NCBI GenBank assembly: GCA_028287115.1
Contig: JAQBQF010000328.1
Span: 19,804-83,803 of the forward strand
Direction: 5' to 3'
DNA length: 64,000 bases
Source of the DNA: Myxococcales bacterium
GTDB taxonomy: Bacteria > Myxococcota_A > Polyangia > Haliangiales > Haliangiaceae
In this document: positions 19,917 to 29,109 of the stretch, one piece after another
How the letters are laid out: every line of letters begins with the position of its first letter
How positions within the stretch are numbered: the stretch's first letter is position 1
Position numbers and translations under genes: made by a program
The notes under the pieces: generated by a model
What the model was told of the DNA's origin: nothing
Database searches by the model: none
Seen by the model: only the letters and a program-made list of their open reading frames with translations

Positions 19917-19959
19917 TGCCAACCTGTCAGGCCGTCGGGAGCGCGCTGACAAACTGGCA
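19917..19959 (-). promoter_or_regulatory. inverted-repeat enhancer-type site upstream of the T2SS operon
   Basis: TGCCA, three bases, TGTCAG is followed 15 bases later by CTGACA, three bases, TGGCA. The arms match at all 11 specified positions and only the 3-base spacers differ. The centre lies near 19938, about 110 bases upstream of the predicted sigma-54 start, the usual distance for an NtrC-type upstream activating sequence. It could alternatively serve the divergent gene at 20069. Confidence 0.55.
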
Positions 19960-20068
19960 AGCGCGCCACCGTATCACTATATGAGCCGTTGTCTGCCAGC
20001 TGCGAAGATCACGTGAGCTTCGCGTGAACGCGAACCGCCGCGCGATCCCGGCGCGAGAGGCTCGCTTC

Positions 20069-20830
20069 ATGACCAAGTGGATCGTGCTCGCGCTGTTCGT
20101 GCCTGCGATCGCACGTGGACAAGCGACGCCCACGGCCGCCGAGATCCTCACCTCGGATGCACGCGTCGACGCACGAAATCATGCGTGCCAGGCGGTCGAA
20201 GTGCTGCGGCGGCGCGTTCAAGAGATCGATCCGGCGTACTACGCCGCCGTGTTCGCGGTCGATCCAGAGATCATCCAGTGCTCCGTGCCTTCGGCGATCG
20301 TGCCGGAGAGCGTGGAGCTGCCGACTCCGATCCAGGACGATTCGTACAGGAGCCCCGCGACGGCGGTCGCGCTGTCGCTTGGCGTGACACTCGGCGGCTA
20401 CGGTATGGCGGCGCTCGGGTCCTCGCTCGACCGCCACTCTGGCTCCAGCTCGCCGAATGCACTGACGTCGGTGGGAGCGCTCGTTGGACTTGTCGGACCC
20501 AGCGTCGGCCATCTCTACGCGGGAGACGCGTGGAACCGAGGATTGGCGATCCGTGCCTCCGGCCTCGCAGCGGCGTTGGTGGGGGTCGCGGTGTGGTTCA
20601 GCGGCTGCCCGCTCTTTGGCAACCACTGTGATCACGGCGCCGAGGCAGTCGGGGTCACTCTGCTGTTCGTGGGCGAAGGCGTCTACATCGGCGGTTCGAT
20701 CTACGAGATCGCAACCGCGGGGCGCGCAGCACGTGAATACAATGCAGAGCACCGCATCCACACGCAGATCTCGATCGCACCAATGCCCATCCACGATGGC
20801 GGCGGCATGGCGCTGATCGGCCGGTTCTAG
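20069..20830 (+). CDS. exported membrane protein of unknown function (paralogue 1)
   Basis: This 253-residue protein has a signal peptide ending near ARGQA, followed by a Cys-containing soluble segment (to about 105) and several small hydrophobic helices. The start at 20069 is chosen for the signal peptide and a GAGAGG upstream; an in-frame ATG at 20024 is less likely. A core shared with the next gene includes ALSLGVTLGG, VGPSVGHLYAGD and SGCPLF. No known family was recognised. The tandem duplicate suggests a lineage-specific pair; function is unknown. Confidence 0.7.
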   Translation: MTKWIVLALFVPAIARGQATPTAAEILTSDARVDARNHACQAVEVLRRRVQEIDPAYYAAVFAVDPEIIQCSVPSAIVPESVELPTPIQDDSYRSPATAVALSLGVTLGGYGMAALGSSLDRHSGSSSPNALTSVGALVGLVGPSVGHLYAGDAWNRGLAIRASGLAAALVGVAVWFSGCPLFGNHCDHGAEAVGVTLLFVGEGVYIGGSIYEIATAGRAAREYNAEHRIHTQISIAPMPIHDGGGMALIGRF

Positions 20831-20950
20831 CCGGTGTTTTCCGGTTCGCACAGCGAGCGCTTCGCGTGTCTTGTCTTCATGACCCTGACCTGCTGTGAGG
20901 ATCGCGTGATCACCCGCCCCGGCAAACGATGGCTCGGCGATGGTTCTGCC

Positions 20951-21556
20951 GTGAAGACGCTGCTGACCCTCCTTCTCGTTGTCTCGCCCGCGATCGCGCG
21001 CGCCCAAGCGTTCGAGCCGACAATGGACCCCCAACCGCCATCACAGGTGCGCCCGGAGACTCCAGTGGCCGAAAAGAGCGAGAGCACCGCGCTCGCGTTG
21101 TCGCTGGGCACGACACTGGGCGGCGTCGCCTTGATCGGCATCGCGCAGAGCTCGCACGGATCGGAGCGCGATACATTGAGCTCGATCGGCGCCGTGGCCG
21201 CGACCATCGGTCCGACGCTCGGTCACGCCTACGCCGACGACGTGATTAACGGTGGTCTCGGCATGCGCCTCGCGGGAACCGGCGTCGTGATCGCGGGCGC
21301 GATGGTCGCGTTTTCGGCATGTCCGATCTTCGATCCGTGCGGACCGGGCCAGCAATCGACGAAGGACTTCGGCGGCGTGCTGATCGCCGGCGGAGCATTG
21401 CTGTACGGCGCCGGCCTCGTCTACGAGATCGCGACGGCGCCGATCGCGGCGCGCGAGTACAACCGCACGCACCACGCGAGCGCGGCGCTGACGATCGCGC
21501 CGATTCGAACGCGCGATGGAACCTCGCCCGGGTTCGCGTTCGTCGGTCGGTTCTAA
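20951..21556 (+). CDS. exported membrane protein of unknown function (paralogue 2)
   Basis: This 201-residue protein is paralogous to the preceding gene. Shared segments are ALSLGTTLGG, IGPTLGHAYADD and SACPIFDPC. A signal peptide (VKTLLTLLLVVSPAIARAQA) begins at the GTG at 20951. The frame is open back to 20834, but the extra residues are not signal-like. It lacks the Cys-containing N-terminal segment of paralogue 1. Both end in GRF. It converges on the lipase-like gene, with the stops overlapping. Confidence 0.65.
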   Translation: MKTLLTLLLVVSPAIARAQAFEPTMDPQPPSQVRPETPVAEKSESTALALSLGTTLGGVALIGIAQSSHGSERDTLSSIGAVAATIGPTLGHAYADDVINGGLGMRLAGTGVVIAGAMVAFSACPIFDPCGPGQQSTKDFGGVLIAGGALLYGAGLVYEIATAPIAAREYNRTHHASAALTIAPIRTRDGTSPGFAFVGRF

Positions 21557-22953
21557 GGCGTGCAAGCCGGCAGTTGCGCGCTCTGATCGCACTCGGCACG
21601 TGGACCACCGGCGAGCACCGACTCGGCCCACGCGACGCCACTCGGATGCTGATCCGAGATATTCGAGTGATCCGACCAGGTGAACACACAGTGATCGACG
21701 TCGACGCCCGCGCTCATTAGCTTCTGATCGACACAGGCTGCCTCACCTGCCGCGGGCATGATCTGATCGAGCAGGCCTTGCACGATCAGCACGGGACCCG
21801 AGGTCGTCGAAGGCTGCAGCACGTTGCTGACGAGGAATTGGTAGTACGCCGCGGCGTTGCCCGTGCATCCGGAGGTCCCGTCGATACAGGCGAGCAGCCC
21901 CTGGCGCAGCGTAGCGTCGATCAGATCGCCTGTGTGGAGCATCTGGGTCTGGATGTAGCCGCCGAGCGGCACGAGGCACTGGCTGGTGACGGCGCCATCG
22001 AGCGCTTCGCGAAACTGCGACGGCACGGCGTTCTTGCCGTGCTCGCCGGCGATGTGATCCTCGAAGAACGCGTACTGGCGAAGCACTGCGACCGAGCTGA
22101 ACGATAGCCCGGTGAAGATCGTGAGCTGCGTCGGGTCGCGCAGGATGTCGACGTACTTGAACGAGTTGAGCCGGATCGGCCATTCCGGCGCGTACACCAC
22201 GGTCGCGACGAGGTGCCCCGCATCGGGACCGTCGGCGCCGATCAGCGAGTGAGCGGATAGCGAGGCACCGCCGCCTTGCGAATAGCCGGTGATGATCAGC
22301 TCCGGCGCGGTGATTCCCGGCGGGAGCAGACGACGCAGCGCCCGAGCGCCGTCGAGGACCTGCCAGCCCTGCGCGCGATTATCGAGATAGTCCTGAATGC
22401 CGGCATTCCCGAGGCCGGCGAGATCCGGTGCGATCGTCGCAAAGCCGCGGCCGGCGTACGGCAGCGCGAGCGCCGTATCGCGGTCTATCGACGACGCACA
22501 CGCATCGGCGAGACCGACCGAGCCGTGCACCGCGACGACCAGCGGCACGGGTCGCGCGCGAGGGGTCGACGGCAGATAGACGCGCGCCGTCGAGACCGCA
22601 GGTCCGCCCGCACCATCACGCGTCTGATACGCGATCCGAAATTCGGCGACCGCGCTCGTGGCGACGATCGCGGTCTTGCTCGACACCGTCGGTGCATCGA
22701 GCGTCTCGTCGGGCGCGCACGCGAGGATCGTCCCGAGCGCTGCACCCAGCTGCGGCGCCGCGGTGTAGACCGCAGCGATCGCATCGGTGCATGGGACCGC
22801 AGGATGGTCGGTCGGTGCCGTGAGGTCTGCGTCGGCGGCGGCGTCGATGGGTCTCGGCGAATCCACGGCCACCGGCGCGTCGACGGACTCACCGCCGGCG
22901 TGCGACGCACACGAGGCGAGCAGCATCAACAAGGCTCGCCGCAGGGAAGTCAC
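21553..22953 (-). CDS. lipase-like alpha/beta hydrolase lipoprotein
   Basis: This 466-residue protein has a lipoprotein signal (LLMLLASC, Cys15), an Asp/Ala/Pro-rich linker and an alpha/beta hydrolase domain resembling secretory lipases. The nucleophile elbow is GYSQGG; the acid is probably in GLLDQIM and the His in SDHSN near the C-terminus. The oxyanion strand VVAVHGSVG precedes it. Eight or more Cys suggest disulfides and an extracytoplasmic location. The substrate is unknown; an ester is likely. Confidence 0.78.
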   Translation of the reverse strand: MTSLRRALLMLLASCASHAGGESVDAPVAVDSPRPIDAAADADLTAPTDHPAVPCTDAIAAVYTAAPQLGAALGTILACAPDETLDAPTVSSKTAIVATSAVAEFRIAYQTRDGAGGPAVSTARVYLPSTPRARPVPLVVAVHGSVGLADACASSIDRDTALALPYAGRGFATIAPDLAGLGNAGIQDYLDNRAQGWQVLDGARALRRLLPPGITAPELIITGYSQGGGASLSAHSLIGADGPDAGHLVATVVYAPEWPIRLNSFKYVDILRDPTQLTIFTGLSFSSVAVLRQYAFFEDHIAGEHGKNAVPSQFREALDGAVTSQCLVPLGGYIQTQMLHTGDLIDATLRQGLLACIDGTSGCTGNAAAYYQFLVSNVLQPSTTSGPVLIVQGLLDQIMPAAGEAACVDQKLMSAGVDVDHCVFTWSDHSNISDQHPSGVAWAESVLAGGPRAECDQSAQLPACTP

Positions 22954-23063
22954 CTATGTCGAGTACGACACCTGGCGATCAAGCTCAAACACCATTCACG
23001 CGCCGACCCAAGACGTAACTCGGACGAAACATCACGCGGTGCGCGGCGGCACGGTAGGCGCAG

Positions 23064-25868
23064 TTATCCCGTGCGCTGTTCGCGGGTCTTGACGTCGGTG
23101 GTGGGGCGCTTGCGCTGGTGCTGCTCGGTGATCGGCATCTGGCGGGGCAGCTTGACGGTAAACGTCGTCCCCTCGCCCATCTTGGTCTCGCATTCGATCG
23201 AGCCGCCGTGGCGCTCGACGAGCTCGTGGACGATCGACAAGCCGAGACCCGTGCCTTCGCCGACGTCCTTGGTCGTGAAGAACGGGTCCCAGATCTTCGG
23301 CAGGATGTCGGCGGGAATCCCCGAACCGTTGTCGCGGATCTTGACCTCGACCATATTGGCTTCGCCGCGCGTCTCGATCGTGATCGCCGCGGCTTCCCGA
23401 TGCGCGAGCGCTTGTGCGGCATTGGTGAGTAGGTTCATGAACACCTGGTTGATCTGCCCGGCGTGCCCGCGGACGCGGCCGACATCGCCGTACTTCTTGA
23501 CCACGGTGACGTTCTGCTTGAGCAAGTGACGAAGCAGCTCGAGCGAATCGTCGATCGATCGATCGATGTCGAAATCGACGACGCTCTCGTCGTCGGTCCG
23601 CGAGTAGTTGTGGAGCGCCGAGACGATCGCCTTGGTGCGCTGCGCTCCGCGCTGGACGACCTTGACCATCTCGCGGACATCTTTCGATGCCTGGGCGCGC
23701 GCGGCGGGATCGTTGTTGTCGATGTCGCTGATCGCTTCCTCGAGCGGACCGACCGTGTTGACGATCGCGTTGACGGGGTTATTGATCTCGTGCGCGATGC
23801 CGGCGACGAGCTGACCTATCGAGGCGAGCTTCTCGGAGCGCACGAGTTGCTCTTGCGCGCGCGTCAACTTGTCGAGGGTCTCGGCGAGCTCGCGGTTCTT
23901 GCGAGCGAGATCGGCGGTCCGCATCTGCACGGCGCGCTCGAGATCGAGATTGACCTCTTCCGTCGATCGCAACTTGTCGCGTAGCGCGCGGCGCATCTCC
24001 TCGAGAGCCAGCGTCAGCCGGCCGATCTCGTCGCCCTCACCGCCGGCGGCGACCGGATCGGCGAGCTCGCCGCGCGCCATCGCATCGGCACGTTGTTCGA
24101 GGCGTTTGATCGGCGCCATGAACTGCGCGACGGTGAACGCGACGATCCCGGCGCACGCGCCGAACAGCACGAGGAAGAACACGAGCAGCTCTTTGAGCGG
24201 ACGCACCATCGACTCGCCACGGCCGCGATAGCTCGGATAGAACACCGCGACCGATCCGAGATCGTATCGGGTGCCGTGCCAGTTGAGCTGCAAGCGGCCC
24301 GATCGACCGGTCAGACTTGCCACGTGGAGGTTGATCAGGTTGCCGCGCGGATTGGTCATCAGGCCGCGCACGTACCAGGGCGGTTTCGGCGCGCCCATCG
24401 GTCCGCCGCCGACGGCCAGCAGCTTCTCGGTGTCCCCGCCGGTCTTGGTATCACCCTGGTAGTAGATGACCGCGGTCGCTTCCGGAGACGCCGCGATGAT
24501 CCGCTTCAGCGAGGAGCGCACGGCCTCTTGCGTCGGTGGCGCGGGCGTCGATCCGAGCTCGGTCTGCACCTCCGATCGCAGCCACTGCAGACCGATCTCG
24601 GACTGACGCAGCGCCGCTTGAGTCGCGAGGTTCTTGTACTGCACGAAGCCCCACAGCAGCGCCATGCCGCAGGCGAGCAACACGACGCCGCCGAACGACA
24701 GCATCAGCTTGCTGCGCAGCGAGAGCGACGGCGCGATACTTCGCACCGGCACGCGGTACCGCTGCGTCAGGTGCGCGAGCAGCGGCCGCACGACCTCGCG
24801 ATGCCAGAGCTGCTCGTAGATCGAGCCGGCGACCGCGAGGATCAGCGTCGCAGTCGACAGGATGATCGTGTCATCGAGATCGAACCCGAGGTGGAGACGG
24901 CAGACGAGCGCGCCGACCAGCGCGACGACGAACCACACGCAGATCGTGAGCAACGCGAGTCGATACGGCAGCGCCTGAGCACGGCGATAGATCACGGCCG
25001 CCGGCGGCGCTGCATTCGTCTCACCGCGAGACGACGCGAGGTAACGCCGCAGGTCCGCGGTTGTCATCCGCGCGAACCAGGTCCACACAACCAGCCCGAC
25101 GAGCGTCGCGACCGGCACGTACGTCTCGAGCTGGAGATATTGCTCGTGCGTGATCGGCACGAAGTAATACGCGAACGTCGCCTGCGCCGCGACGACGCCT
25201 CCTGCGACGATCATCGCGACGAGCAAGAATCGCCGGAAGTGACTGTCGTCGAAGCGCTTGAGCGGCGAGCCAACCGCGAACAGGCGATCGCGTACGTCAC
25301 TGAGGATGTGCGCCCACCACAGTGCACGGATGCAGGACACGACATACGCGTGCACGGTCGCGAGCGCGATCAACTCGGCCACCCGCTGGGTCGGCCAGTC
25401 ATCGTAGATGTGCAGGAATAACCCGGTGAGGCCGGCCGCGGCGGACCACACACCTGTGCGCAACAGCAGCACGCGAACCGGTCCCTTGAGCGTGATCCGA
25501 TAGGCGCGTGCGGCCGCTTCCTTGTTGACCTTGCTGCCCCGGCGCCTCGCGACGACGGCCGACCACAGCGGCAGAAGCCAGCCGGCGATCGCGGCCCACC
25601 AGACGACGACCGCGCCGACGCCGATCGGCAGCGCGGTGCGAACCAACGTATCGGCGCCGAGGTCACCGAGATCGAAGGCGGTCCACAGCGGCACGCCCAC
25701 GAACAGGATCTCGCATAGCCCGAGCACGACCGCCGGAACCACGAACCGACGCTTGAAGGGGACCGTCGCCAGCGATTGCAAGGCGCTGTCGCCGGATGGA
25801 CCCGACGCCTCGCGCGCCCGCTCCCCAGCGGGCTCGCTCCGTGTGGGGCCGTCGGGACCGGTAGCCAT
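23064..25868 (-). CDS. large multi-span membrane sensor histidine kinase
   Basis: This is a kinase of about 934 residues. The N-terminal half has about eight predicted membrane helices (residues about 40-375), then a further helix, an extracytoplasmic sensor segment and another helix leading to a HAMP domain and coiled coil. The phosphoacceptor is His693 in AHEINNPVNAI. The ATPase domain has NLLTNAAQAL, DNGSGIP and GTGLGLSIV. The start at 25868 keeps the gene clear of the divergent outer-membrane gene at 25909; the frame is open further upstream. No receiver gene adjoins, so it is an orphan here. Confidence 0.83.
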   Translation of the reverse strand: MATGPDGPTRSEPAGERAREASGPSGDSALQSLATVPFKRRFVVPAVVLGLCEILFVGVPLWTAFDLGDLGADTLVRTALPIGVGAVVVWWAAIAGWLLPLWSAVVARRRGSKVNKEAAARAYRITLKGPVRVLLLRTGVWSAAAGLTGLFLHIYDDWPTQRVAELIALATVHAYVVSCIRALWWAHILSDVRDRLFAVGSPLKRFDDSHFRRFLLVAMIVAGGVVAAQATFAYYFVPITHEQYLQLETYVPVATLVGLVVWTWFARMTTADLRRYLASSRGETNAAPPAAVIYRRAQALPYRLALLTICVWFVVALVGALVCRLHLGFDLDDTIILSTATLILAVAGSIYEQLWHREVVRPLLAHLTQRYRVPVRSIAPSLSLRSKLMLSFGGVVLLACGMALLWGFVQYKNLATQAALRQSEIGLQWLRSEVQTELGSTPAPPTQEAVRSSLKRIIAASPEATAVIYYQGDTKTGGDTEKLLAVGGGPMGAPKPPWYVRGLMTNPRGNLINLHVASLTGRSGRLQLNWHGTRYDLGSVAVFYPSYRGRGESMVRPLKELLVFFLVLFGACAGIVAFTVAQFMAPIKRLEQRADAMARGELADPVAAGGEGDEIGRLTLALEEMRRALRDKLRSTEEVNLDLERAVQMRTADLARKNRELAETLDKLTRAQEQLVRSEKLASIGQLVAGIAHEINNPVNAIVNTVGPLEEAISDIDNNDPAARAQASKDVREMVKVVQRGAQRTKAIVSALHNYSRTDDESVVDFDIDRSIDDSLELLRHLLKQNVTVVKKYGDVGRVRGHAGQINQVFMNLLTNAAQALAHREAAAITIETRGEANMVEVKIRDNGSGIPADILPKIWDPFFTTKDVGEGTGLGLSIVHELVERHGGSIECETKMGEGTTFTVKLPRQMPITEQHQRKRPTTDVKTREQRTG

Positions 25869-25908
25869 CGCGGCTAAGAATAGTGCACTTCCGTCTATGA
25901 TGTAGAGG

Positions 25909-27132
25909 ATGGTTCGGATCGGCAGAATTCTGCCGCTGGCGGCGTGCTTGGCGGCTTCGGCCGCGTCGGCGGACCCCCAGCTGTCTCCGATCACCGATCG
26001 CGACTACGCGATCGAGCTCTACGACAGCACCGCCCTCGGCAACACCGCGGTCGTCGGCATGGGCGGCGCGGCCCTCGCGCTGGCATCCGGAACCTCGGGA
26101 ACGCTCAATAATCCAGCCGCCCCTGCGGTCCGCTCGACGACCGACACCGACTCGTGGAGCTGGGACTATCACATCGACTATCTGATCGGCTCGCTGTCGT
26201 CCGACTACGACAACAACGGCCTGACGACCCAGAACGGCGGGCTCAAGCGCGACGACGGAGGAACGTCGGTGGTCACCGGCGGGGTCGGCATCCGCTATCA
26301 CGATTGGGCGATCGCGATGACCGCGACGGAGCAGTTCGCGCTCGTCGATGCGATGGTCGCGACGCAATCCAACGTCTCGCTGCGGGCGTCGGCGCTGCGG
26401 TTCCAGCTCGCGCTCGCGAAGTGGGTGCCGCAGCTCGACACCGCGATCGGCGTCTCGGTGACGAATGCGCAGTTCGAGCTCAAGCCCAACTGCACGACCG
26501 CTGGCTGCCAGTCGCTGTTCACGATCTCGGGCCCCGGCTTCGAAGCAGGCGCGACGTGGATCCCGCGCCGAGAGAGCTTGCGAGTCGCCGCCGCGGTGTC
26601 GTCGGCGATCGCCGGCGGCAGCGTCGTCGCGAGTAGCTGTCCCGATCTCGCCAATTGCGACGGCTTCATCCTGCCGAGCACCGTCGTCTCGCCGTGGCGG
26701 ATCGCCGGCGGCGGTGCGTATCGCTGGGCCGAGACCGCGTGGAATCAGCAGGTCGGCGGTTGGTTTCGCGACGAGCCATCGCTGACGCTCGCCGCGGATC
26801 TCGTCGTCGCCGGCCCCTCGGAGAATGCCTTTGGCCTCGAGGCGTTCGGCACGAAGCAGCTCCAGCGCGCCGGACTGCACGCGACGTACTCGGTGCGCGC
26901 CGGCGCGGAGTACGAATGGGTGCCGGGGCGGTTTCGAGTCCGCGCCGGCAGCTACTGGGAGCCGAGTCGCTTCGAAGGCATCAGCGGTCGTATCCACGGC
27001 ACGTTCGGCGTCGAGGTCCGCGTGCTGCAGTTCTGGCTGTGGGGCTCGCTGCGACGCGGCCGGATCTCGCTGACGGCGGACCTCGCGTCGCAGTACCGAA
27101 ACATCGGGCTCTCGATCGGCTTCTGGCATTAG
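25909..27132 (+). CDS. predicted outer-membrane beta-barrel protein
   Basis: This 407-residue protein has a signal peptide (cleavage near ASA-DP), then alternating hydrophobic and Tyr/Trp/Gly-rich strands ending in IGLSIGFWH. The early segment GNTAVVGMGGAALALASGTSGTLNNPAAPA is typical of FadL/PorV-like barrels. One Cys pair occurs in each of two loops. The AGAGG just upstream is very close to the ATG. It is divergent from the large kinase with about 40 bases between starts, so the two may be co-regulated. The transported or bound ligand is unknown. Confidence 0.72.
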   Translation: MVRIGRILPLAACLAASAASADPQLSPITDRDYAIELYDSTALGNTAVVGMGGAALALASGTSGTLNNPAAPAVRSTTDTDSWSWDYHIDYLIGSLSSDYDNNGLTTQNGGLKRDDGGTSVVTGGVGIRYHDWAIAMTATEQFALVDAMVATQSNVSLRASALRFQLALAKWVPQLDTAIGVSVTNAQFELKPNCTTAGCQSLFTISGPGFEAGATWIPRRESLRVAAAVSSAIAGGSVVASSCPDLANCDGFILPSTVVSPWRIAGGGAYRWAETAWNQQVGGWFRDEPSLTLAADLVVAGPSENAFGLEAFGTKQLQRAGLHATYSVRAGAEYEWVPGRFRVRAGSYWEPSRFEGISGRIHGTFGVEVRVLQFWLWGSLRRGRISLTADLASQYRNIGLSIGFWH

Positions 27133-27310
27133 GCCGCACGTCTTACGCGAAAGCGAGATGCGCTGAAGAAAAGCCGAGACGCGCTGCAGAACGCGAACAC
27201 GCTCGCACGCGCCACGAGTGGGCCTTTGCTCGCGTTCGCGCTGCGAGAGCGCCCTCAGAAACCAGCCTGGACGATCCATCGAATGCGAACCGAGCTCTCG
27301 CTCGCGTTAC

Positions 27311-28972
27311 TCATCGGGAGCGGCGGCGGCGAAGCAGCAGTACAAACGCGATGGGCAACAGCGACCCGGCAGGTCCGTTGCCGGCATCGCAGCAGCCGCC
27401 CGCCGAGGCCGGCGTCGTGCCGGCGTCGCCGCCGATGCCACCGTCTCCGCCGTTGGTAGCGTGGATGAACGTCGAGCAGCCCTCGTTGCCCGCGCGGTCG
27501 GTCGCGCAGACGGCGTACCCGGTTTCGGGCGACATGTCTGCGATCGGCGGCAGATCGGCGGCCCACAGGAATTCGCCGTACCACTTCATCGCGATGTCTT
27601 GCGGTGCCGCATGAGCGATCGTGTAACGGAGCACGACCTGCCTCCAGTCGTGGAGATGCGAAGGCCCCTGGTGATCGTGCACTCGCGCGTGGACGCGCCC
27701 ACCGGCGGCGAAGCCGATCGACTCGACCGCGATCACGGGCTTGGACGTATCGATCGCGACCGCGGAGCTCGCGAGCTGAACTTTATCGCCGAAGGCCTGC
27801 TCGCCTTGCGCTTGCACGACATCAGCCCGCCCGTCGCCATCGAGATCCGCGATCGCGATGCCGAGCGTGCTCGGGGTGTCGTTCGGCGTCGCCGCTGTCG
27901 GCGAGAGCGTGAAGTGACCCTGGCCATCATTCAGGAGTAAGCGCTCCGCCCCGAGCGAGGCGACGAGCATGTCGGCGTCGCCGTCGGAGTCGACATCGAG
28001 CCAGACGACGGCATTGTCATCGGCCGGTGGATTCGCCGCGCCGGTGAGCCGCGCCTGCGTCTCGTCGGTGAACATGCCGTGTCCGTCGTTGACGAAGATG
28101 TGATTGGTGCTGTTCGGTCCGTCGTTGACGGTCGCGAGATCGAGATCGCCATCGCCATCGATGTCCATCGGCTGGAGCTCGTAGTTGTTGCGAAAGTGCG
28201 GCAGCGCGTTCGGGTCCGCGGTGAAGTGGCCGGTGCCGTCGTTGCGAAACACGAAGCTCGTCGTATCGAGCTTGCTCGACACGAGGATGTCGAGATCCCA
28301 GTCGTTGTCGATATCGACCAGCTCGAGGTCCCACGACCACTTGACGAGCTGCGGCGGCATCGCTGCGGCGGTGTCATCGGTGAAGTGGCCGGCGCCGTCG
28401 TTGCGATAGAGCCGGGTGCGGCCGCCGATGTATCCGACCGCGCCGGGCGCTTGCGTGCCCCAATCCGCGATCACGATGTCGAGATCCCCGTCGCCATCGA
28501 CGTCGCCAAACTCCGCGTCGCCGATGCTCGTCAGTTGCTGCGGCAGTTGCGCGGTCGCGTCGGTCCAGCCGGTTGCGCCGCGGAGGTAGAGGACCGCCTG
28601 CGTTTGATAAGCGCCGCCGGTGAAGATATCGAGATCGCCGTCGCCATCGATGTCGGCGGCCTTGATCATCCGCGACAGGCCGGAGAATCCGCCGATTGCC
28701 TGCGCGGAGATGTCGGTACATCGCGAACCAGCTTGATCCCACGCTCCGAGATTCCGAAAGATCCGTGCGCGCTCCGGCGTGCCTTTGCTCGAGTAGTTGC
28801 CGCCGTTCGCGATCAGGAGATCGACGTTGCCGTCGCCGTCGACGTCGGCAACTTCGATCTTGTTACTCCACTCGGCCGTCGTGCCAACGCACCTCGCCGT
28901 CGCGTCTTGCCAGACCTGCGCCGCGGCGGTGTGCGTAATCGCCAACACGACCAGAGACGCATGCACTCGCAT
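27311..28972 (-). CDS. VCBS/FG-GAP-repeat protein with MYXO-CTERM-like tail
   Basis: This 553-residue exported protein (signal peptide ending AAAQ) has at least seven Asp-rich calcium-loop repeats of the form DxDGDGxxD (e.g. DVDGDGNVDLLIA, DIDGDGDLDIF), consistent with a VCBS/FG-GAP propeller. A Gly/Asp-rich linker leads to a C-terminal sorting region: Cys527-Cys528, a short Gly/Pro stretch, a hydrophobic helix (LLPIAFVLLL) and RRRRSR. That layout matches the MYXO-CTERM tail, which in myxobacteria is linked to Cys lipidation and surface display that depends on type II secretion. The ligand is unknown. Confidence 0.82.
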   Translation of the reverse strand: MRVHASLVVLAITHTAAAQVWQDATARCVGTTAEWSNKIEVADVDGDGNVDLLIANGGNYSSKGTPERARIFRNLGAWDQAGSRCTDISAQAIGGFSGLSRMIKAADIDGDGDLDIFTGGAYQTQAVLYLRGATGWTDATAQLPQQLTSIGDAEFGDVDGDGDLDIVIADWGTQAPGAVGYIGGRTRLYRNDGAGHFTDDTAAAMPPQLVKWSWDLELVDIDNDWDLDILVSSKLDTTSFVFRNDGTGHFTADPNALPHFRNNYELQPMDIDGDGDLDLATVNDGPNSTNHIFVNDGHGMFTDETQARLTGAANPPADDNAVVWLDVDSDGDADMLVASLGAERLLLNDGQGHFTLSPTAATPNDTPSTLGIAIADLDGDGRADVVQAQGEQAFGDKVQLASSAVAIDTSKPVIAVESIGFAAGGRVHARVHDHQGPSHLHDWRQVVLRYTIAHAAPQDIAMKWYGEFLWAADLPPIADMSPETGYAVCATDRAGNEGCSTFIHATNGGDGGIGGDAGTTPASAGGCCDAGNGPAGSLLPIAFVLLLRRRRSR

Positions 28973-29109
28973 GCACGGACAAAATCACGCTCGTAGCCGT
29001 GCCGCCAGGACCCCGCGCTGACACTGCACGTCATGCGCAAGGGAGTTGCGCAGGCGAGGCATCAAGTTCTCAGCACGGGTGAGAGGCGGCCTCAGGGATT
29101 CGTCTACAC

